Counted from the stretch's first letter, positions 12,101-23,839 are shown. The stretch is 64,000 nucleotides of DNA from Lunularia cruciata (GCA_948567375.1 OX419757.1:62620001-62684000), one strand, 5' to 3'. Made by a program: numbers and translations. Notes: a model not told the origin generated them from the letters alone.

Positions 12101-15074
12101 AGAAATCAGACAATGCCGGGCAGGTGGAGTATGATCTGCTGCTTGATCTCAAAAAGAGAAAAGCGGAGAACGACCCATCGATCGGTGACATATCTCAGGG
12201 TGATAACCAAAGCAGCACCGGAAGTAAAAGTCCTCTTGGGACAGACGCTCAAGCTATACTACAGTCAGCTAGCGATTTGCTGAGAGATGTTCACAACAAT
12301 CATCTTCGAGGTTTTAATAACATGTTGCCCACATGTCGTCACAGTTCTCTGAAAAATTTGGAGGGTCTTGGTGACAATGTTCTTCCTACTCTTCGACGAG
12401 TGGAACAAACAACGAGTGGTGTCGAGCCTCACCTCTCGCAGATTTCGAGCCGACGAACTACACGACCTGATAGCTCTTCCGACCTCCAGCCGGATTCAAA
12501 GACTGTGTTAGAGAAGGTTAACATCAATAAAGCAAGCCTACCCGCCTCCAAACAGTCTAGGGGCACACCAGGAAAACCTCACAGCGGGTTGGGATCACCC
12601 AAGGATTTGGCAAATTTTGACAATAGGCAGGTTGTGGAACGAGAGGTTGCTCAAGTGAAGGCATCCGTGGACACTGCAGATCGTTCTCCTGGCAACTCGA
12701 GCATCAGCAAGTCACATATGACAGGAAAACAGTCGCCTTCGTCCGAAGTCCTTCGGAGATCCATGGAAATCGAGGGGAGCAGGATATTGTCTAAGAGAGG
12801 AACATCTGATGCAAAGGAAGGAAGCGAAGCTGTAAGCATGTCTCATGATGCTTTGTTTTCCAAGGACAGAAGTGAAACGAGACCTGGATCTATCCAGGAT
12901 CTCTCCGGCTCTCTTGGTTCATTATCAATTGGAGAGAAGAATGTGCTGAGCAAATCTCAAAGTAGGGGCCCCCTTCAGAATGTTCTGAATGCGTCGTGCT
13001 CAAACCCTACAGTTGCTCCAGTCAACCAATCAAATACGAAGAACTTGGAGGCTATTGGAGTTCTTCCAAACACATCACATTCTGGAAAATCAGCAGTGAC
13101 TTCTGAGAACGAACCAATCAGTCAAGGTCCAAGGAGTTTGCCTTTTGACAGTTCTAGAAGAGGAGAATATGGTGCATCAAAAGACCGACATGCGAATGAG
13201 CAGAAATCTGAGGCAAGCTTGAGACCAGCGTCCTCAGGGAGACCCGAAGTTGCCGCATCTGGTGCACATCAATCTGGTGATGAAGTTCCAAGAGAAAATG
13301 GAAATGGAGCCACTGCCGCTGTAACCCAGCGAAGGGTCTCGGAAAATGCGCATTTCTTTTGGGTTAATGATAAAAGGTATCAAAAACTGGGAAAGATTGG
13401 CAAGGGTGGCAGCAGTGAGGTCTACAAAGTGATAGATAGCGAGTGCTCCATCTATGCTCTGAAGAAAATCAGCCTTAAGGGACGTGATCACGCTTCGGCC
13501 CTTGGCTTCTACCAGGAGATTGAGTACCTGGAGCGTCTTCGTGGAAAGCGACATATTGTCCAACTTATTGATTACGAGGTATTGTGCGCCTTGTGTTACT
13601 TCGCCAATGATGATGATTTATTTTCTTTCGAGGTCAAGACGGTCAGGAAGATTTCTACAATGAGTTATGTGGCATATTGAATAATGTACTCTTGAGTTTA
13701 ATTTACTTGGCTTATGTCGTATTATTGAACCTTCTTTGGTTCTTTGGATGCCATTTTTCCTCCTCCATAACCCTTTTAGTCCTGCCTTCTTTGGTGTTTT
13801 GTAGGTTACTAACAGGTTTGTGATTGATGACGATTACGAGGAGGAAAAAATTTCAGAAGATGCCTGTATATATATGGTACTTGAATTTGGTGAAATAGAT
13901 CTTGCTGGTATCTTGAGCAAGAAACGGAAGGAAATGTTGGACACCAATGAGCCCCTAGATGACAATTGGCTTCGCTTTTATTGGAAGGTAGACCACTTTT
14001 TAAAGTTCATATACGCTGGGTAACTGGTGATGCTGGGTAGCTTGTCAGGGAGGTTTCGGCTGTCCCTTTGCTTGAAAATTGACTTGAAGTATAGGTGTCA
14101 TTCAAAGTTTTAACTAGATGTTTTGTGTCTTATGTATATGATAGGAAGGCTGAGGTATACTTTTCAAGTACGCTCGCTACTAGTCTGAACTGACAGCAAT
14201 TAAACTTCTTGGGTTTGTTGAAGATTCTTGAGTTTCCTATTCTACTTGAAGAAGTAAGAAGAGCAGATTGACCACATGTCTATTCCATTCGACATTGTAT
14301 GTTGAGTAGAAAACATGCGGCCCTGCCGATAAACGAGCCTGGCACTAATGAGCGAGGTCTATATGCCATCTGATCACAGGCAATGGTGTTTGTTGCAGCA
14401 CATGTTGTTAGCTGTGAAGACTATCCACGACGAACGCATAGTACATGCAGACCTAAAGCCTGCCAATTTCTTGCTGGTAAAGGGTGAACTGAAGCTTATA
14501 GACTTTGGCATCGCGAAGGCGATCCAAAATGACACTACACATATAGTCCGGGATGCCCAGGTCAGTTCTTTATATTGCTCAGCGATACATAACTGGAATT
14601 TCCTATCTTCGAAATTCTGCATCCTTGTTTCATACTTACGATGTGGAATCTGCCGCCACTTCGTAATTAAGGCTTAATACTATGCACTAGAATAACGCGA
14701 GCATTTTTGTTGATTTACAGGTAGGAACTTTAAATTACATGTCCCCGGAGGCATTCATGACCAATTCTAAGGACGAAGAAGGCCAAGTGGTAAAATGCGG
14801 GCGGTCTTCTGACATATGGTCTCTCGGATGCATTCTTTACCAGATGGTTTACGGCCACACTCCCTTCTCCCAGGTCGATTCCTTTTACGCCAAAATTCAG
14901 GCTATCACATCCAGAAGTTATACAATAGATTATCCACCTGTCCAGGACCCTTGGTTGCTGGATGTCATGAAGAAATGCCTGACATGGAGTCGTAATAGCC
15001 GGCCTGATATAGCCCAGCTTTTAGTACATCCTTTTCTGCGCCCTGATTTGGCACAGCAGAGATATGTCAAATAA
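9147..15074 (+). CDS. MPS1: MPS1/TTK-family spindle checkpoint dual-specificity kinase, six coding exons
   Basis: Predicted coding exons: 9147-9421, 10325-11580, 11912-13578, 13805-13987, 14399-14560, 14721-15074, total 3897 nt or 1298 residues. All introns are GT-AG and the phases join in frame. The kinase domain spans about residues 1000-1275: glycine loop G-K-G-G-S-S-E-V, lysine ~1028 in Y-A-L-K-K, helix-C glutamate ~1046, catalytic loop V-H-A-D-L-K-P-A-N with D ~1145, D-F-G with D ~1162, an activation segment D-T-T-H...[11 protein letters not shown], and [10 protein letters not shown]. The HxDLKPAN loop (A or S replacing R of HRD) and the V-G-T-x-N-Y-M segment are hallmarks of MPS1. In the family this kinase phosphorylates kinetochore targets to recruit checkpoint proteins. 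The first ~990 residues are Ser-rich and probably disordered. Start: the first ATG after an in-frame stop at 9075. Residues 9-11 read K-E-N. The kinase call is firm; the exon 1 limits and start are predictions. Confidence 0.9.
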
Positions 15075-15310
15075 GTGTGATGTAAAATCAATCAATTCGG
15101 AGTTTTCTTTTCGCTGCATCATGGAGAATGTATATTTTTTTACTCACCTACTGGACAGTTGTTAGTAGCAACAACGCGCACACTTCAGACACTTTTGTCC
15201 AACCTTTGATTTCTCATCAATCGAGTCCATGAGGATATTATGCCGAGTAGCGTCTGTGATTGAAGCTTGTAGACAGGAAGTCGACATCTATCCTCGATCT
15301 CTTAGTACCA

Positions 15311-15316
15311 AATAAA
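15311..15316 (+). terminator. candidate polyadenylation signal of MPS1
   Basis: AATAAA about 240 bases after the stop codon on the coding strand, a usual 3' UTR distance. Plant signals are loose, so the real cleavage site may differ. Confidence 0.4.
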
Positions 15317-16184
15317 GGTCACTCGTATCCAGGTCCTTGCAGATCCAGATGTTTGTGTATATATAATCTTACGCTAACCAAAGCCATACATTGAGTTTTC
15401 GAATCATGGAACAGTGAGACGAACGCGGTTGGTTCCAAGTGAAATCTTAAAAAGCCAGCCATGGTGAGTAACCTTTGATCTCCATTGTAAGTGGAAATGT
15501 TATAAATGAATGAAGGAGCTCAGTGGCCCTCAGTAACTTGTGAAATGAAATCTAGCATCGCAGGAAGTTTCTTAAACTGATGAAACCTTAACTTTTCAGG
15601 CTAACGGGGTAGTCTTAGGGCTGTTTCAAACGATGTGCCAGTGATTGGAGCAACCTACAAACAATATGTCCAGAACTATCTTACAGATTATGCGCAACCT
15701 CTGTCAACAAAGTCGCCACGTAATCTAACACCTAAGTCCTCCGCTACAGATTCAATTTGTCGCGTTTTCTAGCTTGCATAGTTTGGCACGTTGAATTGTG
15801 ATGCAGCGTCCCAAAAGAAGGCGCCGGATGGCCTCCTTAGAGAAACAGGTTGGGGTTAGTAGCGGAAGGACTGAAGTCGTAGATGAGGAACACTTGTGAG
15901 TTTGCGTTTCCGTGTTAAGCGTGAGGGGCTTGCAGTTAGTTTAAAGAGTCCGTAGAAGAAACTTGAAAACCCTTACACCCGTGGCAAAAGTTAGGGTTAG
16001 CAACTCCCGAATGGAAAGTAACTTATGCTCCCTTTTTGCCAAAGAGATACCTGTCAGCTTGTGTGCAACATATGTATGAAGTGTCGATTCCCCCACCTTA
16101 TTCTCTTCACCTATCCTATAAAGAGTTCTAGAGTTTAGGGTTTAATAATTTGCAATATATTTTAGACGACGTGTCTCTATTGCT
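15317..16184. other. intergenic stretch after MPS1 with one candidate exon
   Basis: No full gene seen. A small stretch at 15807-15895 is bounded by an acceptor-like ATGCAG and a donor-like GTGAGT and carries a basic open frame (K-R-R-R-R-M-A-S), so it could be an orphan exon or chance. No homology was recognised. Confidence 0.3.
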
Positions 16185-16440
16185 TAGCCCCATGTTACTT
16201 TTTTTTGTCTCTCCCTTTGTATGGCTTGATGGGGTCTTCCCACATTTATGCGGTCGCCTTTTTCCTTATCAGGAGTAATGATAACAAGAAGTGAAGTGTC
16301 AATTCCTCTCGCCTTATCCTTTGCACTTATCCTGATAGAAGTAAGGCGACCACGTAGGATAACAAGAAGGATGGGAAGCCACCACCCCACCAAGCCGTCC
16401 AAGGATCAAACATAAGAGTTAAGAGGATAAAACATAAGAG
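16185..16440. repeat. inverted pair of the dispersed 3'-tail repeat
   Basis: Plus-strand arm 16185-16290 contains GGCTTGATGGGGTCTTCCCA followed by GCGGTCGCC. The other arm, about 16320-16440, is the same unit in reverse (GGCGACC, AAGAAGGATGGGAAG, then ACCAAGCCG). These are the motifs found at the 3' ends of the non-LTR elements in this window. No element body is attached to either arm. Confidence 0.7.
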
Positions 16441-16552
16441 ACCATCTTTACTTATCTTATTGTAACTACGGAGTTACATCTCTTGTTGACACCGTTCATA
16501 TTTCATATGTTCGACAATGGCTGTAATCCCGACAGAAATTATTTAGGATATC

Positions 16553-16800
16553 TGGATATTTTAGGTGCAGTTGGGGATTAGGGGGTATTGGGGATATTAG
16601 GGATTAGCTCTATTTTACATACTATGTCTTGTACGGGTTTGATGGTTTTTCATCCTTGCCGTTGATTATTTTCGATTGGGGTTTAGCTCTATTTTACTTC
16701 TTATGTCTCATTCTTGTACAACTTGACAAGTTTTCCCTCTTTCTTGTTATTTTACGCGGTTGCCTTTCTTGTATTTTTTTTCCTGCCTTTTTTGAAAATG
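16553..16800 (+). repeat. 3'-tail repeat, degenerate, directly before a non-LTR element
   Basis: Contains ATATTTTAGGTGCAGT, GGGGATTAGGG, a TAGCTCTATTTTAC block occurring twice, CTTGTACGGGTTTGATGG and TTACGCGGTTGCC: the tail order seen at other sites, with an internal partial duplication. It lies head-to-tail with the element starting near 16801. Confidence 0.6.
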
Positions 16801-19519
16801 ATAGGACAGGAGTTCGGATTACTTAAGGCAAACGGGAGACGGGAGACTCTTCTCGGGACTTCAGGAGAGTGTGAAGACGTGAGAGGAGATCGAGAGATGT
16901 AAGAGTGAAGATCTATATTTTCTGAGTGCTCTCTAGCATATGGTGCACAAGTGAATAGTTATTCTCTTTGTTTTTCAATTTTGGTTCCATTGGTATCTAG
17001 ATTGAAGACTATAGAGAATTGAGAAGAAAGTTATGAGGAATTTGAGGTTTTTTAGGGTTTAGAGTGATCAGTACACATTGAAAGTGATAGGTCGTGAATT
17101 TTCATTTCTATTCTCTTGGTTTTCATGATTAAGTTCCATGGGAATTTAGTTTAAAAATTTTAGAGATGGAATTTGAAAATTATGAGAGTTTTTAGATTTT
17201 AAAGTTTGGAGAGATTGTATTTTCTTATGTGAGTTGAGATGTGAGGGGTTGTGGCTTTGCAAATATGGAGAGATATGGAGAGGAAAATAGTATGTTACTA
17301 TTGTTATTCTTGTGCTATCCATGGCTACATCTCCCCATGTGGAGCTATCTAGAGCGGCTCTAGATACACCATGCTCGGTGTATTCTCGACGCTTTACCTC
17401 ACAAGGGATAAAGACCCATGTGGGAAGGATGCACAAGGACTATGATTGGACCACTTGGGATGCTCACTTGAGGCGAACGACCACATCGATAGCAATGACA
17501 CTTGAGATTATGCACGCTTCTTCTATCCCTTTGTTGACCAAGGATACCGATCAAGTGGGAGTGGTTAGCTTCTTAAGCATGTTGCATTTGGGGTTATTTG
17601 AGACTAGTTTTCCATGTCCACGTCTATTCCATAGGCTCCCCACACAATCCATGATGAGGCTAGATAGGCTTTTTGCCTACCACTTGATCATTTGGCACTT
17701 GATCCCTTGGATGAGTTAGTATGGTTCCTATTCCTCTTACTCCCTCGATGGTGTTTTTGTTATGCTAGAGGGGGGACGTGCAAGGCATAGAGAGGTGGAT
17801 CCTAGATTTCATCAATTCCGAGTAAGGGATTGGGTGGCCCTTAAAAAGTCTATGAGGGCTACACATTTTAGGAGATAAGTTTCGCCACACGATATCACAG
17901 AGTCCAATCAATTATGATAGTGTAGGACATTGGGTCAAGCAGTAGAGTTTAGTAGAGCTTAGTAGAGCAACACGAGCACTACACCCTTTATCTTTGGCTA
18001 GTCCTACTAATGAGACTATCCCTTCCCTATGCTCACTACATCTTGTGGCAATAGAGGGACTACCACTACAATTCTTAGATTATCAACTTGACCAGCCTTT
18101 ATATCTTGATAGGTCACTTTTTGCAAAACCATTGTCCATTGCTTCTCGCTTTTCCTCAAGAGTCTTGTTAGGGATGGTTTATGAGCACCTTAGAGATTGC
18201 TTTTAGGCAGATGATCCTTCTAGTGGTTTTTACCAAGTTATTTTAGGTGGTTGCAATAGTAGCAAGAGGAGACATTCTTTTGTTTGTTAGTTGGGTATTA
18301 GATGCTAGTCTACTTCTTGCGATGGAGAAGGACACGAGGGGCATTAGATTGATTGGTATTGGAGAGATCTTTTTGTGTTTGGTTTGTCATACCATTTTCC
18401 TTCAACACCATTCTCACTTCTGATAGCACCTCAGTCCACATCAATTTGGAGTAGCTACACCTAGAGGATGTGAGGCTATATCTCTAGGCATTAAGGCACT
18501 CTTAGATATCCATCCGGAGTGGGTTGTTATACAAGTGGATATTGAGAACACTTTTAATAGCATCTCATGGGCATCCATCTTTAGAGAGCTTATGGAGGCT
18601 GATGGATCCTTGGTGAGTCTTATTTCTTTTTGTGGTCTTTTATTGCTCTCTTGTTTCCCTTTACTACCAACACGGTTGTTCACAAGAGGGAGTCATCGTC
18701 TTGGAGTCAATTGTTGGTACATGTCAGAGAGATACTTTAAGGGGATCCTTTTTGCCATGGCTCACTTTAGAGGTCTCCTATTTACAACTTTGGCCATGCC
18801 AGGTTGTGTATTTCTCTCCTTGGCAGATGATACATACATTGTGGGCCTTGTAGATCAGATTAGGCAGACCTTTGACCACTTGACTATCGAGCTACATCTA
18901 ATAAGCCTGAGAGTCAAGGTGTCAAAGTGTAGGGCATTGTTCCCTTTAGGTATCCCTCTCCACCTTGAGTTTCCAAAGGGGTGTATCACATCTATAGATG
19001 GACTATGTGTTCTTGGAGTGCCAATAGGATTTTATCACATGCTTCTTAGACGTTGCCCTTGGAGAAGATGTTCTCCATGTGGATGACCTCCTATTACTAG
19101 GAGATTTGCAGGTGGCATTTGGTATACTCTCCTCTAGTATTGCTCATTGACCAACTTACCTCATATGCACAGTTCCTCCCTCCTCGTCCTTCCTATCATG
19201 TCTAAGTGCCTTTGATAGGAGGATTATGGGAGTCTTTGGTGATATTATTGGACCAAGGACTTTTGAGTGTGTGATAGGAGATTTGGCACGTAGATAGACA
19301 GCTTTGCCAATCTTGTGTGGAGGGGTTGGCTTGATATTTATGGAGGAGATGGCACCTATCGCCTTTTTGGGTAGTTGTGCTCTATTGGCACCTCTACTTT
19401 CCTCTCATTTTGTGGTTGTTGATAGGCCAATTTTGGAGACTTATGTGGCAAAGGTGGAGGAAGGATCCTATTCTCTCAAAATGTTATTATAGAAGACAAG
19501 AGATAGTCTATCCCCACAT
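16801..19519 (+). pseudogene. non-LTR retrotransposon copy A, 5' part: zinc finger and reverse transcriptase
   Basis: Decayed coding region of an R2-like non-LTR element. A degenerate C2H2 finger lies at 17372-17434 (C-S-V-Y...H-V-G-R-M-H; the second Cys is lost here but intact in copy B). The reverse transcriptase shows C-E-A-I-S-L-G-I-K-A near 18468, V-D-I-E-N-T-F-N-S-I near 18536 holding the first catalytic Asp, and S-L-A-D-D-T-Y-I-V-G near 18816 holding the Asp pair. V-K-V-S-K-C follows near 18915 and F-L-G-S-C-A-L-L-A-P near 19360. Stops and frameshifts break the frame. Sequence from about 16900 matches the reverse complement of copy B to about 57130. The copy is interrupted at 19520 by an insertion and resumes at 21748. 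Confidence 0.8.
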
Positions 19520-21743
19520 TGTCGTACTTTCCTTTCCTCTCTCTGGGAACACACAAGGTGCCTAGCTATGGAGACTACAGATCAGAGGCTAGAGGTAAAC
19601 CATAATGACTCGACAAAACACACATGTGACCCTTATTGCCAGAACCCTCCTTTCTCAAGACTAATATTCTTGCTATCAGGAAGGATAGTACCGGGCAACC
19701 TGACCTGTCATCACAACACGCACTCCTGGTCTGCTGGTCATCACTTCCAACATAACCAAGGAGAAATACACAACACTCCTAGAAGGAAATAATCTGAGCA
19801 CAACGTCTGCACACCAATCCAAGCCAACTGGGCGTACAAACAAGCATACAAGTACAAAGAGGATCCAATCACAAGAAAAAGGCAACAACTCTCTATACTT
19901 TCTGTCGGGAAAGAGCTTCAGAGCCTTTGTGCTCTGTCATCAAGCTCATTCCAACCTGTACTCCAAGCCTCCTCCCATCTGTACTTCAAATCTCAACAAA
20001 TTCCTACTTCATGTGGGGATTTTCTATGTCTTTTTGATGGGGAAAAGCCTGCGCAGCTCATATGCAAGTAACTATTTCTATCTAGCTTATATTCAAGTGA
20101 TCTAGGATTCAATGGAAAGCCTGTAAGATAAGCTTTCCAATGATATAAGTAAACTTCTATCAGATCACTACAACTCTCCTGAAAATCTCTCAAAGTTGGC
20201 CAGGGGTTTTCTTGGACTTCACCCTAATTTCGAAGTCTTCTTTTTAGGGTTTGCTCCTGGTTCTTGGCAAATTTCCCCCAATTTTCTGATTCAGGAATAC
20301 ACTTGATCCTCAAAAACACTCTGGCAACCTGAAACTCTCAGTCATAGTCACAGGACATGAGACTTGAAATCCAATCAAGATGGAAGGAAAATTTGCTCTA
20401 CCGAGCTTATGACAGTATTTTCAGCAGGATGTTTTGCATCAGATCTCACTCTGCACAGATCTAGAACCACCCAAATTTTCCACAATAGCTGTTTGTGTTT
20501 TTCTCTAACCTCCTGCAAATTTTCGTAGCCTAATCCAACTCCAGTCTTTAGATGTGGATCAATTCCTGAGCTGGGCTAACTTGTGAGCTCTACAGAACCC
20601 ATGTATACTTGATCCAAGATCCTGATTTCTCTATTTGAAGAATTCATATGAAACTTTCACACAAAGGAGCGAAACCTATTCACCAACCAACTCTGGAAAT
20701 TTTCATGAGGAAATTCGGACTGCAACTTGGGGAGTGACCAAAACTCCAAACCTGATCATTAGCTCTTCTCCAACACCTTACATCCCATAAGCTTCAACTT
20801 CAATCAATGGGATCTGATTTGAGATTGACCCAAAACTGAAATTTATTGCGCTCAGTTCTGTAAGAACATTGTCTACTCTCCAATCCCACTGACAGATAGT
20901 GAAAAGGTCTCAAGAAACTCCCTCAATTGACTATTTTGTACTCTTGGGTATCAATTCAACCACCCTTCACTCAATTGATCATATCCCTCTCATAATCAGC
21001 TCAAATCGAGTGATTTCTATCTGAAAATTGTAGCCTGTTGTCTCCTCTTTCCAACCATGTCCTCCATTCCTCAAATGCCCTCCCTGAACTCCCCCGATGG
21101 TCGAAAAACTCCTGACTTTCCCCTTGAGACCCAAGTTCTTGCACATTTGTCTTTTACTCTTTTCACTTTTTGACAAATGGACCCCACAACTCCACCTTGA
21201 AGCTGATGAGCAAAATTTTAGGCATTCCCCAACTATAGAAGAACATAAATTGTCAAGTTCCAGACATTCTCATAAGTAAGCACCGGAAGGACAATAGGAT
21301 CTGGGTTTCCCATCACCGACTCCACAAACACCACTCCGAAACGTGCTGCCAACCAATCCCGTAAGTCGTCACGGTGTAAAATCTGAAGCCTGATGAGAAA
21401 GGATTCGGGAGTGGCAGATCGGGAGCATGGGACATCTCATGCTCGAATGCTCCCTCCGATGATCTAATACTCGCTCTCTGCTACAACTCTCTCCCAACTT
21501 CCTTCTCTCCTCGAGACTCTCCAAACTAAAACACACCCGTCTCTCTACTTGCCCTCATCTTTATTCATCAAAGCCCTCAAACATGATAAGATTGTAACCC
21601 ACGTGGCCAATCACATACATGTACATAGATGGCTCATATGGCAACATCTCATCTGTTGGAACTAGCATGCAACCTACCCCACTAACGTGGAGATAAACTA
21701 TGATAAGTCACTTTTTACGGGCTATGCAAACCACAACACGACA
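19520..21743. mobile_element. 2.2-kb LTR-type insertion (solo LTR or non-autonomous element) in copy A
   Basis: Copies B, C and D read straight through this point, so the block is an insertion. It starts TGTCGT and ends ACGACA, a 6-bp inverted terminus with TG...CA ends as in LTRs. Flanks are ACAT at 19516-19519 and ACGT at 21744-21747, which I read as a 4-bp target duplication with one CpG-type change. No coding domain was recognised inside. The length fits a long solo LTR or a non-coding element; I found no internal LTR pair. Confidence 0.65.
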
Positions 21744-21747
21744 ACGT

Positions 21748-22071
21748 GCACGAGAGGACTTTCCATCTTTTGCTTCACTCTCCTCAAATTTGACTAGAGG
21801 TTTACTATCTTCCTTGATGGAGCAACAGTGTGAGCATACACTACAAGAGCATATGCTACTAGCGTTCTCTCTTAGTTGACTCGTCCATTCCTTAGGCTAC
21901 TAAAGCACCTCTTTGCTCTTGCTCCGGCAAGGGTGCATGCTCGTGGATCCTAGCTCAACCGTGCATTAAGGCGTTACAACTTGCACAAGCTACTTTCTTT
22001 ACAACAATGAGTTTTTGCCTAGGTTTGGTCCACCCATCTGCATCTTCATTATTCACTTGTGAGTGTGGTTC
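21748..22071 (+). pseudogene. non-LTR retrotransposon copy A, middle part
   Basis: Continues copy A after the 2.2-kb insertion; it matches the reverse complement of 48690-48990 in copy B. It ends with a T-C-E-C-G-like stretch (TTGTGAGTGTGGTTC), part of a conserved Cys-rich finger before the C-terminal domain. The stretch is interrupted after GGTTC by the next insertion. Confidence 0.75.
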
Positions 22072-22795
22072 TATAATATTCCGATGATAGAGAAATACAA
22101 TAGAGAGAAAACACAAATTCCACACTCAAATTGTGATGCCCCAAAGGAGCACCTTCTCTTTATTATATATCCAAAGAGGATCTCTTCCAAGGAAGCTCCA
22201 CCATAAGATTAGGTACATGGATAGGTGACATGTCGGTCCTAGTCTTATTTGGTTGGTCAAATAGGCTTTGACTGGAGGGAATCTTAGAGAATCTTAGGGA
22301 ATTTTAGAGAATCTTCTTGTAAGAATCTCAAAATCACATGAGTGAGGTACCATTGAAAAGCTCTTGGTGAGACAAACCAGGAGGGATGGTAAGGCCAGCC
22401 TTTCCTCCATTTGAGGGGGGGGGGGCAAAATATGCACATTTTCAAGATCTAAATCATCTGTTTAGGCATCCAAAATTGCCTCTAGAGTTTTCAGGCCTAT
22501 TTTGGCTTCTACTCTATTAATAGAAGTGATCTTTTGGTGATACCTCTATCTAATCTACTTTCTCCATCATGTGTAACATCCTTTCAGATGTTACCCCAAG
22601 TTTCACCTCTAGATCATATGCCTAACTATTGATTCTAAAGTTTCTAAGCATGTTTGGGTTTCTGGCCTATTAGTAAAAGTACTCTTTTGGTGATACCTCT
22701 GTCTGATCTACTTAGTCTATCATGTATAGAATCCTTCCAGATGTTACCAAACCAAATTTCATCTCTACATCATTTGTCTAGCTATTGGTATTACA
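22072..22795 (+). mobile_element. 724-bp solo-LTR-like insertion with perfect 5-bp target duplication
   Basis: Flanked by GGTTC at 22067-22071 and again at 22796-22800. Starts TATAATA and ends TATTACA, so the ends are inverted repeats if the first TG has mutated to TA. Copies B and D are uninterrupted here. Inside are an 11-base G run at 22415-22425 and an imperfect tandem repeat (22508-22667 and 22668-22795) sharing TCTTTTGGTGATACCTCT. There is no coding potential. A degenerate relative lies at 4700-5250. Confidence 0.78.
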
Positions 22796-23515
22796 GGTTC
22801 CACACTAGATGCAACAACGGTCCATTTGACATGGTATCCTTTTGGAGGACAGAGGATAGCTACCCATGATCCTATTAGAGACATTGTTTGCTATGGCATG
22901 AGAGAGTGGATACTTGGCTTGGAGGGAGCATCTGTATGCTTTGTACATGATATGTATCATGGCAAATTTATACTTGGTCCGAGATGATCAGGTAACAATA
23001 GGGGATGTTGTGGTTACGGACCCTACGCAGGATACAATTTTGGAAGGAGTGCTTACCCATCCCCTTGGTAGGCGGCAAGTGCAACAGCAGCAGGTCGTAA
23101 GGTCTTTAAGTATAGAGGCATGCAACAGGGTCACTTCTTTGTTCCTCTAGCCTTGGAGTTATATGGAGTGATGGACACAACATTTGACACATTTGTTAGG
23201 GAGTGAGCAAGAGCTCATCATGTTAGGAGCCAAGGGGTACCACTCTCACTCTCATATTTTGTAGCATATTGTAGGCAGCATGTGTCCATTACTCTACATT
23301 TGTCAGGGGGTGCACAAGAGCTTATCATGTTATGCGCCAAGGGGTACCACTCTCACTCTCATACTTTTTAGCATATTTTAGGTGGCGTGTGTCCATTGCT
23401 TTGTAAAGTGCAGTGGCTAGTGCAATCCATAGGAGAGCAATCACACTAGGTGATGCTTCTTCAGATGCTCCAATTGTTTATAGACCATCCAACTTGCATA
23501 GCTCGGATATCTTAG
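22796..23515 (+). pseudogene. non-LTR retrotransposon copy A, C-terminal endonuclease-like part
   Basis: Resumes copy A. Readable motifs: H-E-R-V-D-T-W/A-W-R-E-H-L-Y-A-L-Y near 22900-22930; R-D-D-Q-V-T-I-G-D-V-V-V-T-D-P-T near 22980-23025; T-H-P-L-G near 23055. Copies B and D continue V-S-K-Y-R, F-V-P-L-A, E-L-Y-G and F-D-T over the same interval. The D-V-V-V-T-D-P-T plus downstream K/Y pattern resembles the restriction-like endonuclease of R2-type elements; this is inference. A 107-bp tandem duplication and stops show it is dead. Confidence 0.65.
23189..23402 (+). repeat. 107-bp tandem duplication inside copy A
   Basis: Units 23189-23295 and 23296-23402 share AAGGGGTACCACTCTCACTC and a GTGTCCATT block. 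The other copies have one unit. The period is not a multiple of three, so the duplication shifts the frame. Confidence 0.85.
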
Positions 23516-23660
23516 GTGCAGTAGGGCAGATTGCTCATATAGACTCTATTGGAACCTAGCCCTATTTTACCTTTTTCATCTCTCCCTTGTATGGCTTGAT
23601 TGGGTCTTTCCATCCTTCATGTTCTCTACGTGGTTGCCTTTTTCCACTTTTTGTTGATTA
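23516..23660 (+). repeat. 3'-tail repeat of copy A
   Basis: Order: GGTGCAGTAGGGCAGATT, GACTCTATTGGAACCTAGCCC, ATTTTACC, CTCCCTTGTATGGCTTGATT, GGGTCTTTCCATCCTTC, CTACGTGGTTGCC. This is the element's 3' end, also seen alone elsewhere in the window. Confidence 0.8.
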
Positions 23661-23839
23661 TTTTAGATCAGAACCCATCATCCTCATGAATTAGATTATG
23701 AATGATATCAACAATTTAGCTTTTCCACCTTCAAGCAAGAATCAACACAAGTAGGAAAGCAAGAAATAGTATTGGAAGACCCAAGCTCTACAAGGATAAA
23801 ATCTCCTGGATAATATGAGACTAAGTTTCAATACTTGAG

